Assembly: GCA_963281255.1 (NCBI GenBank) | Contig: OY725495.1 | Span: 3,038,001-3,102,000, forward strand | Direction of reading: 5' to 3' | Length of the DNA: 64,000 nt | From: Aphrocallistes beatrix | Lineage: Eukaryota > Porifera > Hexactinellida > Sceptrulophora > Aphrocallistidae | Shown here: positions 55,201 through 63,848 of the stretch, piece after piece | Layout: each line of letters begins with the position of its first letter | Numbering within the stretch: position 1 is the first letter of the stretch | Translations under genes and position numbers: made by a program | The notes under the pieces: generated by a model | Seen by the model: only the letters and a program-made list of their open reading frames with translations | Database searches by the model: none | What the model was told of the DNA's origin: nothing

Positions 55201-55872
55201 TTCTTCTGTGTTTTTCTCTCGAAGTGAGAAACCTAATTCATATTGTAATTCTAGATCATTTTTCCGTATTTGATTGCGTAATTGATATATAGAAACTTCA
55301 CCTAAAATTTTCTTAATTATTTCTAACGCCTTTTTACCTTCATCTCCAATGAAACATATACATTTAGTCTTAAGATAATTTTCAACTTTAGAATGAGAGA
55401 TATCTAAAATTTTCGATATTTCTGACACAGTGCATCCAGAATTGTATGTTTTTTCAATCATATCTTCTTGGTTTGAACTCAATTCCATTGAATCAAAATA
55501 TTTCGAAACAAAGTAAGCATCTAAATCAGACATTAGAGCTATATCTTCAACATTATCAAGATCAGGATTGTCTCTCAAACATTTTTCAATGATCTTTATT
55601 TTAGATTTTTCACCGTCTTTAAGATTTGATTTTAAAATCTCTAAAGCTTCCTTAGCAATGTCTTCTGATATTTCTAACTTTCTTGCTAAAAGTGAAGGTT
55701 TTTCAACAAACTTAGATCCTTCTTCAATTACGAACTTACACTTTTTTTCCAGAAGACCGAGAGAGAGAAGATTATCTTCTAAACTGATGACATTGCTCTG
55801 ATTATTGTCCCTAAAAATTCTCGAGTTCAAATAATAATTTAAACTGAAATTCCAACCGAAATGTAGAATCAT
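49207..55872 (-). CDS. Giant GBP/VLIG-like GTPase with HTH repeats and C-terminal VWA domain
   Basis: 2221 residues in one exon. Residues about 58-280 contain at least three helix-turn-helix-like repeats (60-82, 104-128, and 147-168 with CTVSEISKILDISHSKVENY). A first G-like domain (about 440-640) has SWNPIGKS (457-464) in place of a proper P-loop and a DCHG (514-517), so it is probably a pseudo-GTPase. The second G domain (about 850-1090) has the canonical GPQSSGKST P-loop from 859, DTEG at 909-912 as in guanylate-binding and atlastin-like GTPases, and NQQAD from 985 as a candidate G4. About 800 residues of helical, charged sequence follow. A Cys-rich module (1863-1890) precedes a VWA domain with a MIDAS motif DGTAS (2014-2018) and GGGD (D2090). 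Large GTPases of this class act in cell-autonomous defence or membrane remodelling in other animals; the role here is inferred. An upstream non-coding exon is possible. Confidence 0.88.
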   Translation of the reverse strand: MILHFGWNFSLNYYLNSRIFRDNNQSNVISLEDNLLSLGLLEKKCKFVIEEGSKFVEKPSLLARKLEISEDIAKEALEILKSNLKDGEKSKIKIIEKCLRDNPDLDNVEDIALMSDLDAYFVSKYFDSMELSSNQEDMIEKTYNSGCTVSEISKILDISHSKVENYLKTKCICFIGDEGKKALEIIKKILGEVSIYQLRNQIRKNDLELQYELGFSLREKNTEEFDTIQAYFQKFQESKYFLSGKFKLSREDIGFIKKHINFSLKQLSTELKRAVPIIKGYLQQYKPSSDEIDYQRDEQSQGLCFILKKVQNIFDYSTLSYSMYRVVITHSLDDIIENRSEITNKEKKQNLEAILHYTFYYLKCSLPFEDIVGIFHRIFPGTSLTNHDLFHLIFQLSDPVLKGLCIENYSFSNPVPLYYPKVHIPQSGKVEYDICKELWYSLKEYNGLISFGLGRASWNPIGKSYLLDKIFKTDFGSSSPQASKFHFSSIDIQLTRNLFGEVQRGESTDWAYIDCHGYSDLEAIKVICNYLDIAIIHVLYSDFKNNISQLNEELSLFQVSHLYLLIRDSDCTTCKVEVKTEGSRKVSKTYLYIPDLTREDIDKHSVESALKSVGHEILHLSIENRKLIQSNFIEKLMVIICKKDCKELQEINEDKEIIRKIIGIIDDKTRHSKSIDFRFLNFYPIFIDYMSAYHRVAFERDQEEIDKLNAQCGELNEKLKDTKMGDVVVFFNDILNRDNYSLILWKLSHELARYTKRIANEEESKLDKMKEHKNDKYNLEILWREAVLSQRYESRVESDFFEIFSSNFSEYVGRGEAFELIDGDNMRYFNQDIDALLRKFYSNKNNQGNRAPIVVSIFGPQSSGKSTLLNYCFGCKFLTSSGRCTKGIYGSLSKLNRPINKSDNLLILDTEGLDAIERQNMTDTSSIQFDRTMVLFCLAVSHVVIINVKGDLGVEMQNLLQICAYSLNRLKVSKVKAPKIFFVLNQQADPDPDKHIGSINLLLGRLNSESDLKEIEGVKISELIQVSRDNLFVLPPAFNYKPLNDPGKKLYHSNIIKLLPTLPFAQECAKLRLAIVSQLSNSTDEVPLKNMSKWMEMSGVVWDTIIQFQDIVKFKNVEELRCSHKLTEMVNELIEKYISKNREQFDKESNNIDLKIEELKSVSNFNIVLTEMMKNFDEVFGKYQDESLHQFSNYCQNDRLLRRNPHMCDEIKLNLRKLFYIERKQYEDRFKLRIKSVMIQLKQFDLMKKIQNAILNNIEKYIGMEFKELDDEFETIWKDTFGEDDLKNGLFDREECFNDFYSIFKMEWIEMEHKQVIFDLFRGLNFNMDMIIELICSDLLDKFIHPFNWAASEQLIYAATNDFHTPLEDMIPYAEKANYVYLSKESLYQHHFKRKHWYSWKKTKECFEISQWIPTECRSLVQYCSGMFNHPDIIWDTAKWRQILDLTSVLKEPEYLSTKTWQKFIANLSKDVIELLKNYTNYPQTLKIKLLINALDFRIRLLNYEIGYIYARLSNIAIRKLSTLVFTIAFESQFEMKASEERANLAKIIDSKPSIKKDFHEKIRNSKIMRENWETNEMTEIDKKRAKKFALDYVDLLENELKTDEQIKIKSYLKEDVRRELTHQSFLSKANERIRIELSKNPKNEQIDVNSFTVQYVCNRNELFLKMFEDKWKDLEKELYTKVSEEMAFCFEKYKSNIVEVLGNLLYMLENRPRRSTSFKDYDSNIIFEIANLDAARENKKLNPNLIKEIPLNAMMLYFIKYLDPDVTPDMFSKFFKEFQVSNIKVRISDTFKSFCKPTEPVLNKESYQKLTTKMYNSGLIFNLYEYVKQFYSTLIEHFLNLKHDEFKKMVSSLKEEYKSNICGCPLQCPGCGKFCEREIHTKNGKCRIKTGHQISSMGGNIWNIDGTALLFTCDDYNDETQVNVPCGLKNWGQFKNASGNFWDWSLLDDEKHESNQDSRQVMIKIWNKFGIAILNYYSQRDGTNIKYVPYKTYVAVKNTYLLSVNFFICLVIDGTASMSKDIKRARVSVGRLMKYFGLRGISPEFKIVIYRDHCDSQLIEKFPPDNSFTNDHSSVENFLAEVNAVGGGDIPEAVLDGLATAATQCDWKNTLNNQNKIIHIFDSPPHGNFPKYKSHSKQSNKKNCCCCNHGKLCNFNWEKDVWDVMKKFNISYHGINTSLNYPKFEDTMKEKLRGLCGKFQFVGKEEVDEAILKIIVNYKI

Positions 55873-55952
55873 ACAACCTCTACAGATACTTACTATTCTA
55901 AATACTAACTTATTTCTGAGAAAAAAATAATTTCTACATAAAGTTCCTTATA

Positions 55953-57284
55953 CAGGGTGGGGCATAAGTTCTGCCACAAGATTCATTAGGTATAAAATTT
56001 CTTATACTCAAACAATCTTAGTTATTATGGTCTTTAGAGATTGTAATTCGAATATTCTCAATGATTTCAAAATATTTTTCGAGTCTAAGTAACTGTGTTT
56101 TGTATGGTAATTTTATAGAGAAAATATGTATCCTGGCACGCAGCGAAATTCGAGAATCAGGGCCACTGCTTCTGTAAAAAGTATCTCTATAATCGATGTT
56201 CCATGATGATTTAGCATCAGATACCTTTCATACACCTTGGAAATATTCCACAAATCCATTGAATTCATTATCAGAAACGAGATAAAGTTATCATTTTACG
56301 AGTTCAAATTAGGTACATTTTGCAAAATCACCCAAAATGGCACTTTTTTTCACATCACCAAAAAATTTAGAGTGTTCGAGGAAAATGTGAGAGCTAATTT
56401 GTCCTAGAATTTGAAGACTAGAAAGATAATTTGAAAAGCAGTGGGCCCTGATTCTCGTTTTCGCTGCGTGTCAGGTAGGGTTGCCAGATTTTCAAAATGC
56501 CAAACCCGGACATAATTTATTCTCTAAAGAAATGCTTATTGTTATGTTATCTAATTTTAAATTTGTATCAATAACTTATCGTCAAAATATACAGAATACA
56601 TAAATAATCAAGAGAAATTATAAATTATATTTCGTCTATTAGTTATTGCGGGTAAACTAAAATCTCAGAGAATAAAATTTGAAATAACAATTTGAATGTA
56701 GGTAATTCACTGTAAACCAGAGCTGCAAAGACACATAAAATAACCCTTGACTCACATGACTACATATCTACATATCATAATTCATCGTTGAAGCCATTGA
56801 ACACAGAAACAAAAAGAAGATTCCAAGTATACTTATTACGAAACATGTTAGGCAGTTAGGGTCAGTACTCAGTAGTATACGTACACTATGGTAGCATTAC
56901 AAATCAGTAATAATCCAAATTTCACAAACTTGCACTCTTTCTTCAAATATTAGAGAGTGACACGTTTGCAGCAGAGCAATAGCTAACTAAATAACTTAGA
57001 TACGGATATAATATATTGACAGTCCTGAGTAGTGAGTAGTCGGACAGGACTCAAAATTCTCCAAACCCGGGCAAATTCATCCCATTCCCGGACTCCGGAC
57101 AAATGGCTCGAAACCCGGACGTCTGGCAACCCTAGTGTCAGGACACATTTTTTCTTCACAAAATTCACCATACAAAACACAGTTCCAGGTCTTGGAATCG
57201 AAAAATCGTTTAATATCATTGAGAATATTGAAATTACAATGTCTAAAGACCATAATAGCTAAGATTGTTTGATGCCCCACCCTG
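55953..57284. mobile_element. mariner-like element with nested hAT MITE
   Basis: Inverted ends CAGGGTGGGGCATAAG / GATGCCCCACCCTG, flanked by TA (55951-55952, 57285-57286). Interrupted by 56476-57134. Partial relatives are at 46700-47789 and 62637-63178. No transposase frame. Confidence 0.85.
56476..57134. mobile_element. hAT-like element, TAGGGTTGCCAGA ends, 659 bp
   Basis: Inverted ends TAGGGTTGCCAGA / TCTGGCAACCCTA and perfect duplications GTGTCAGG (56468-56475, 57135-57142). AACCCGGAC sub-terminal motifs at both ends. Confidence 0.92.
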
Positions 57285-57386
57285 TAAATGTTATAATAAG
57301 AACTTTATATGCTATTCGTAGTAAACCTTGTGAGATTTGGTCGACTAATTTAATGATTATACATTGAGATTAGAGTTGGGAGTGTC

Positions 57387-57600
57387 AGGCCAAAATTGGT
57401 CCGGGGGACCAGTTTTGGTCGCCAAAATTGGTCCGGGGTACCAATTTTGGCTGCCAAAACTGGTCCTCCCCAGCTAAATTTGGTCTCCCCGGACCAATTT
57501 TGGCAGCCAAACTTGGTGCGGGGGACCAGTTTTTGGCTGCCAAAATTAGCCCGGAGGACCAGTTTTAGCTGCCAAATTTGGTCGGAGGGAACATTTTAAG
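57387..57600. repeat. GGTCC..GGACC minisatellite, inverted copy
   Basis: About six units of the same repeat as 47110-47430, in opposite overall orientation relative to its flank. Short reading frames here are repeat artefacts. Confidence 0.7.
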
Positions 57601-57788
57601 TGAATTTTCTGTAGAGAGATGCCCTTATGGCAAGGATTGCCATACCACGCCAGTCCATATGTATGTATCCCGTACGCTAGCTACTGCGAAAAATGGATAG
57701 AAAAATACCTAATTATACAGTCGAGTCGATTCAAAGTATTGTGACATCGATTAATCGCGAAAACTGCTTAAATCTCCAGGAATAGAAT

Positions 57789-57887
57789 CAGGGGCGGTCA
57801 CAAGAATTTTCTAAACCGGGGCAAGCGGAGAAACAAACTCGGGAAAATGACCCGGATGTCCCCCCCCCCCCCTTGGGAACGCCCCTG
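57789..57887. mobile_element. Short hAT-like MITE, 99 bp
   Basis: CAGGGGCGGTC / GAACGCCCCTG ends; flanks AATAGAAT and AGTAGAAT differ by one base. Contains a C12-type homopolymer near 57860. Confidence 0.7.
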
Positions 57888-58021
57888 AGTAGAATAGTTT
57901 TCATACATAGAATTTAGTATTAATAATATTGGTTAATTGGGAATTCTGCTTAATCGGGACAAAGTATCACGACCCAATGTGTTCTGATTAAGCGGATTCA
58001 TTGTACCCGAATAATTATATA

Positions 58022-58090
58022 CAGTGAAGATTGGCTATAACGAAGTACTATCGGGCAAGAGAAAAATGTCGTTATAGCCAATCTTCACTG
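58022..58090. mobile_element. 69 bp pogo MITE hairpin
   Basis: Inverted CAGTGAAGATTGGCTATAAC arms almost meet in the middle; TA-flanked (58020-58021, 58091-58092). It would fold as one long hairpin. Confidence 0.85.
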
Positions 58091-58229
58091 TAGTACATAA
58101 CTATATTGTGAATTGTAGAATAAATATTGATATAATGAATAACATACATAGTTAATAGAATATACGTAGTCTAGTGAATAATGGGATGACTAAGTGTCAC
58201 AATACACTGAATCGACTCGACTGTATAGT

Positions 58230-58420
58230 GAGGTATTTTTGTCCCGTCTCGCAAATTAAGTACTGACAAAAGTTTTCCGGAATGATTCTGTCCCGTCCCG
58301 TAAATTAGGCATCTTGACCCGTCCCGTAAATTAGGTACCTAGATTTTCCGAGATGGTCCTGTCCCGTCCCGTAAATTAGGCATCTTAACCCGTCCCGTCC
58401 CGTAAATTAGGCATGCCCTT
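58230..58420. repeat. TCCCGTCCCGTAAATTAGG tandem repeats
   Basis: Five to six imperfect units (GTCCCGTCCCGTAAATTAGG, spacer CATCTT or TACCTAGATTTTCC). Two related units occur at 29490-29560. Confidence 0.7.
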
Positions 58421-58761
58421 AAATACGATATCTCTCAACAGCTAATATAGGGTATTTTAATGTGTAAAATCCATTATTGTACTTAGAACTTAAGAATGTG
58501 AATAGTTTTCATAAATTGAGTAGTCTCGATGTCTTAGGATATTCATATCTCACGTGCCAAGTCACTTAATGGAGCTGCCCTATCGGTCTGTCGACAGACA
58601 TTTTTTTATTTCTAACATGGCAACTTGAGCCATGATAAAATCAGGACACAGCGTTGAATTTTGTGAGACTTGGGGGACGCAATAGAAAAATATTATACAT
58701 AAAATCCAAAAACCGGGACGTCCGCCAAAACTGGGTAGTTGGCTTGAATGAACATGGTTAT

Positions 58762-59830
58762 ATTGAGTCATAGCCTACTATATATAAGGCCTCAGAGTAA
58801 CTTCACCAGGGATGCGGTAGAAGATAACTGAACTAATACATGAGCTGCCTTAAATCATTAACAAAGCACAAAAGAGCTTAGGAATGTATTACCAGCATAT
58901 ATAAATATGGTGTCAAGGTACCCATATCCGTTGTTAAAATTTAGATTAGTCACCATATGGTTGCGCATTAGGGTATATTTTTGACCAATTTGGTGATTTT
59001 CAGAGGCCGTTTAAAGGCACTTCTAAGTGTTTTTAGTATAAGGCTTTTCGCATAGAACTGAGATGTGAATGGGTTAATTAATACGAAAAAACTTTTTTCA
59101 TGGAATGTTGCTACATTCCAGTGTTGCTATGGAAACGTGTTTTGGTCAGTTGGGGTCATTTCTTGAAAACCGCGATAGCTAGACATTCAAATGTAATTTC
59201 ATTTGATAGCGAATATACTATTTCCTATTAAGTGATAATATAATTTTGACGTCTAAATTCAATGGTTTACGAGATATTCGACAAATGACCAAATGTGACC
59301 AATATGATAAATTATCTAATAACTCGTAAACCATTGAATTTAGACAAATACATTGTATTATCACTTAATAGGAGTAGTATATTCGCTATCAAATGGAATT
59401 ACATTTGAATGTGTAGCTGTTGCAGTTTTCAAGATATAACCCCAACTGACCAAAACACGTTTCTATAGCAACACTGGAATGTAGCAAAATTCCATGAAAA
59501 AAGTCCAAATTTTTCGTATTAACCCATTCAAATCTCAGTTCTATGCGAAAAGTTTTATAATAATAACGCTTAAAAATGCCTTTAAACGGCCTCTGAAAAT
59601 CACCAAATTGGTCACAAATATACCCTATTGCGCAACCATATGGTGACTAATCTAAATTTTAACAACGGATATGGGTACCTTGACACCATATTTATATATG
59701 CTGGTAATACATTCCTAAGCTCTATTGTGCTTTGTTAATGATTTAAGGCAGCTCATGTATTAGTTCAACCATCTTCTACTGCATCCCTAGTCCCAAATTC
59801 TGAGGCTTTATTATAGTAGGCTATGATTGA
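58762..59830. mobile_element. Foldback element of about 1.07 kb
   Basis: Outer ends TCATAGCCTACTATATATAA / TTATAGTAGGCTATGA and two arms of about 500 bp, axis near 59305. The closest relative is 45645-46686. Confidence 0.85.
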
Positions 59831-60054
59831 GTATAATATTATATGTGCTAGTATTTAACTCAAAATATAACTACAAATAAATATATAGGGCTTATAAATA
59901 CTATGCTCAATAACTGGGACTTAGTATATAAGTACTTGTTCGTATGGACCCTATTAGCCTATAGATACCGCCTAGAGTGATTGCAAAGTCATCACATCCT
60001 ATGAGGGGAGGACTGCTTTAGTGTAGGCAATTAATGGCACAAAAAAATTGACCG

Positions 60055-61127
60055 GACCATAGCCTACTCTAATAATGCCTCATAGTAGACTGAAAATTAT
60101 GGACTAGGGATGAAGTAGTAGCCGAATGGATTAATACACGATTAGCCTAAAATCGTTAACCATGCAGAATAGACATTAAGAATGCACTACCAACATATAT
60201 AAACATGGTATCAAAGTACATATATCCGTTGGAAAAATTTCGATTAGTCATCATATCATTGCGCAACAAGTCATTCTAAGGACAATTTTAGCGATTTTCT
60301 AAGTTGTTTTAACCCTATTTCTAATGGTATTGAGGTGTGATTTTGTGTAGAACCAAGATTAGTACGAGTTGATTTGAAAAATTTAGAATTTTTCAATGGA
60401 ATGTTGTTACATTCCTGCGTTGCTATGGTAAAGCATTTTGTTCAGTTTGGGCCATTTCGTGCAAACTGTGGTACCTAGATCTTCTGTGGTAACTAGATAG
60501 GCAATTGAACTTCTAAATTCTTGAACTTCTAAATTCACTTGAACTTCTAAATTCAACGAGTTTTGAGTTATGGGTTGATTTGAAGAATGTGACCAAAACA
60601 CTAAATTGTCGCATAACTCTATAGTCTGTTAATTTAGAAGTTTAAATTGTATTATTACCTAATAGGAAGTAGCCAATTGCCTATCAAATACGATCAAATT
60701 TGAAAACCTAGTTATTACAGTTTGCAGGATATGGCTCAAACTGATCAAAATGGTTCACCATAGCAACGTAGGAATGTAACAACATTCCATTGAAAAATTC
60801 TAAATTTTTCAAATCAACTCGTACTAATCTTAGTTATACACAAAAAATTCTACTTTAATAACATTTATAAGTTGGCTTAAAACAGCTTAGAAAATTGCCA
60901 AAATCGTGCTTAAAATGACCTGTTGCGCGCAATGATATGATGACTAATCCAAATTTTGACAACGGATATATGTACTTTGATGCCATGTTTATATATGCTG
61001 GTAATACATTCTTAATGCCTATCCTACATGGTTAACGATTTTAGGCTAATCATGTCTTAATCCATTCGGCTATTACCGCATCCTTGGTTATTTTACTGTG
61101 AGGCAATATTAGAGTAGGATATGGTCT
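60055..61127. mobile_element. Foldback element of about 1.07 kb, second subfamily
   Basis: Ends ACCATAGCCTACTCTAATAA / TTAGAGTAGGATATGGT, with arms reverse-complementary around about 60560; shares motifs with 19441-20350 and 23255-23460. A short GAACTTCTAAATTC tandem repeat expands one side of the centre. Confidence 0.85.
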
Positions 61128-61445
61128 GTCCTACTGCTATAATCGATATCGCATGAAAAATCACCAAATTTATCATTTTTTAAAATTTTGATGAGTAATG
61201 ATGACGTCATAACAAAGTGATGAGTCATCATTTTTCGATGATAGTTGCATACTATGTGGAATATCTTAGTATACAGATTCTATAAAAATTTCAGCCTTCT
61301 ATCTCCTATAATGGCTGAGTTATGCTCGAATAACTGTATTGCTTAACTTTTAAAAATGTGACAATAACGTCATAATTCTATGATGAGTCGACATTTTCGT
61401 CTGAGCTCAGAACTTAGTGGAGCCATAGCCAAAAAAGTTTTAATA
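61128..61445 (-). repeat. Helitron-like body fragment, reverse
   Basis: Reverse complement of the TGACGTCAT-containing body at 27440-27730, without the GC-rich tail. Confidence 0.45.
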
Positions 61446-61604
61446 GTAAGGATTCTCTATGCTATTAAAAAGTCCAGTAAGACTCACTATATAGAAAATT
61501 TCCTCATTTAACGGTCCGTTGAAATACCATAACTTTAAAACTATAACTGCTAGAGCTTAGATTAAAACTGCAGAAACTTCAGTTTCCCAAAACCTTGATA
61601 AAAT

Positions 61605-62055
61605 GGGGAGCCTGCACATGTCAGAATCGGCTATTATAGAGTTCTGCATATGTCAGAATCGGTTTTCTAGAGTTCTGCACTTGTTAGAATGTAATTCCTA
61701 TAGTTCTAGTAAATGCAACTCGACCACCTCGTCACGAAATTAAAATGCCACTTTCAGACTCAAATGGACACTATTCCGAACATAAAATGTCCCTTTTCAC
61801 ACCTTTATTTTACATATTACTCTCGAAACTGCTCACTTTCGCTCTTCCATTCATTCTAAAAAGAAATAAAATGCCACTCAACCACCCTCCCACGAAACTA
61901 GAGTAGAACTTGACTCCTCCCATTCTAACAAAGTCATAACTCGATAAAACTGATTCTGACATGTGCTGAACTCTATAATAGCCGATTCTGACAAGTGCAG
62001 AACTAATTATTCTGACAAAATCATAACTAGAAATTCTGACATGTGCAGCTCCCCC
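61605..62055. mobile_element. hAT-like palindromic MITE with ATTCTGACATGTGCAG repeats
   Basis: Ends GGGGAGCCTGCACATG / CATGTGCAGCTCCCCC and perfect duplications GATAAAAT (61597-61604, 62056-62063). The interior has repeated TCTGACATGTGCAGAACT units in both orientations. The minus-strand frame across it is a palindrome artefact. Confidence 0.85.
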
Positions 62056-62387
62056 GATAAAATCACATTTATAGCTAAAACCATGAGTTATGGGACAGCC
62101 ATTGCCAAAAGTAGTAAATCGCCGAAATTGAGAGAATTTTTTAAAATTTCTCAAAAAATTATTTTCAGAATCGAGTTAAAATAAATGGCTAAAGTTCATA
62201 AATGTACTGTTGCATTTTATTATTGATGTTAAAGCTCATTATTATTAAATTTAATATTAAAATTTACATGTTTTGTTGAATATACAATGTCATTTTCGTC
62301 AAAATAATGATAGGAATAGTTTGCAATACTCTCTAAACTCCAGTCTAGTTTACAACCTGAGATATAGTACTTTCGCTTTCATTTTAC

Positions 62388-62635
62388 TAGTGCGCTTCGC
62401 ATGCTTGCGCTGCGCGGATAACGGACACTTTGTGTCCGCCGGAGGTGCCCTTTGGGCGCATGGGGTCATGTTGATTAATTATAAGGGAGATAACATCTCT
62501 AAATAAATATTTCTTACAGTTATAAACGATATCGCGCGAAAAATCACCAAATTTGCCAATTTAAAATTTTGATGCGTAATGATGACGTCATAACATAGTG
62601 ATGAGTCATCATTTTTGATAATTGCATATGTTTTT
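62388..62635 (-). mobile_element. Helitron-like element copy, reverse, tail intact
   Basis: Reverse copy with GCGCTTCGCATGCTTGCGCT / GGACACTTTGTGTCCGCCGG tail and body up to the AATGATGACGTCATAAC site. Confidence 0.45.
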
Positions 62636-62636
62636 C

Positions 62637-63178
62637 AAATTATCTTTCTAGAGTCTATAAATTCTAGGACAAATTAGCTCTCACATTTTCCTCGAACACT
62701 CTAAATTTGTAGAAATATAGGATGTTTAGATCAGTGTATATTGAGAACCATTTGGATCAGATTTTTAGTGATGTGAAAAAAAGTGCCATTTTGGTGATTT
62801 TGCAAAATGTACCTAATTTGAAGTCGTTAAATAATAACTTTATCTCGTTTCTGATAAAGCATTCAATAGATTTGTGAAATATTTCTATGGTGAATGAAAG
62901 GTATCTGGTGCTAAATCGTCATGGAACATCGATTATAGAGACATTTTTTACAGTAGCATTGGGCCCTGATTCTCGTTTTTCACTGCGAGTCAGGACACAT
63001 TTTTTATTCACCAAACTCACCATACAAAACACAGTTTTAGGTCTCAGACTCGAAAAATCTTTTTAAATCGTTGAAAGTATTCGAATTACAATCTCTAAAG
63101 ACCATAATAACTAAGACTGTTTGGTATAAAAAATTTTATACCTAATGAAGCTTGGGACATAACTTATGGGCCACCCTG
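62637..63178. mobile_element. mariner-like element, one-sided copy
   Basis: Reverse complement of 55953-56470; the right end reads GGCCACCCTG at 63178. The left part merges with a Helitron-like piece, so one terminus is lost. Confidence 0.65.
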
Positions 63179-63189
63179 TGTATATAACT

Positions 63190-63818
63190 AACGAATATAT
63201 TGAAGAAACCGCTGATTTTTGGCATGTGGGAGTCTTTTGATTATGGCTCCAGTAAATTCTCCACTAAGTTCTGACCTCAAACGAAAATGTCGACTCATCA
63301 TGGAATTATGACGTCATTGTCACCTTTTTATAATTAGAAATTTTAGATTTTCGGCTATAATTCAGCCATTTTGGGCATTGACTATTTAGCATCATAATAT
63401 ATATTGGTTATAGTGACAATTTAGCCAAAAATTCCCTGCCCGCTGCATTACCACTATATCCAATATCTACTGTATGTAGTATTATTGATGAAAAAAATTG
63501 TTGCTTAAATACTGTTGACCAGTTAGTGCAGTGAATTGTAGATTTGTTTCTATCTATCAAATCACTCGGATAGTTGCATTCATTTGCAAATTATTTCATT
63601 TAAAACGATAAATTTTCATCTGGTAGGAAAAATAGAGTAAAAATTACAATCTGCCAAGGTCACTATTATTCAGTGGTAAACATGCATAGTAAATAGAAGT
63701 TATTTCATCATGATTTATTCATTGTGTATTGTCATCAAAGCAGTGAAGTAAATAAGTGCTAGGTTTTACAGGCTTCACATAGGATGATAAATCATACAAG
63801 TAGTACCATTGATATGTT
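63190..63818. other. Intergenic; Helitron-like 5' piece then unique sequence
   Basis: 63195-63380 repeats the GCTGATTTTTGGCATGTGGG module of the Helitron-like family. No gene recognised in the rest. Confidence 0.4.
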
Positions 63819-63848
63819 ACAAAATCTGTCCGGGGGGACAGATTTTGT
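63819..63848. repeat. Perfect 13 bp hairpin with GGGG loop
   Basis: ACAAAATCTGTCC and GGACAGATTTTGT are exact inverted repeats around GGGG. No T-run follows that would mark a terminator in a eukaryotic setting; it probably belongs to a GGTCC-type repeat. Confidence 0.6.

Larger units (their letters stand above)
57718..58223. mobile_element. pogo-like element, CAGTCGAGTCGATTCA ends, with two inserts
   Basis: Ends CAGTCGAGTCGATTCAAAGT / CACTGAATCGACTCGACTG are inverted and TA-flanked. It holds a 99 bp hAT-like insert (57789-57887) and a 69 bp pogo MITE (58022-58090). Confidence 0.75.

Noticed and set aside
61810-62154. 114-codon minus-strand frame
   Set aside because: It lies largely in a palindromic hAT MITE and repeats the same peptide motifs from the repeat unit.
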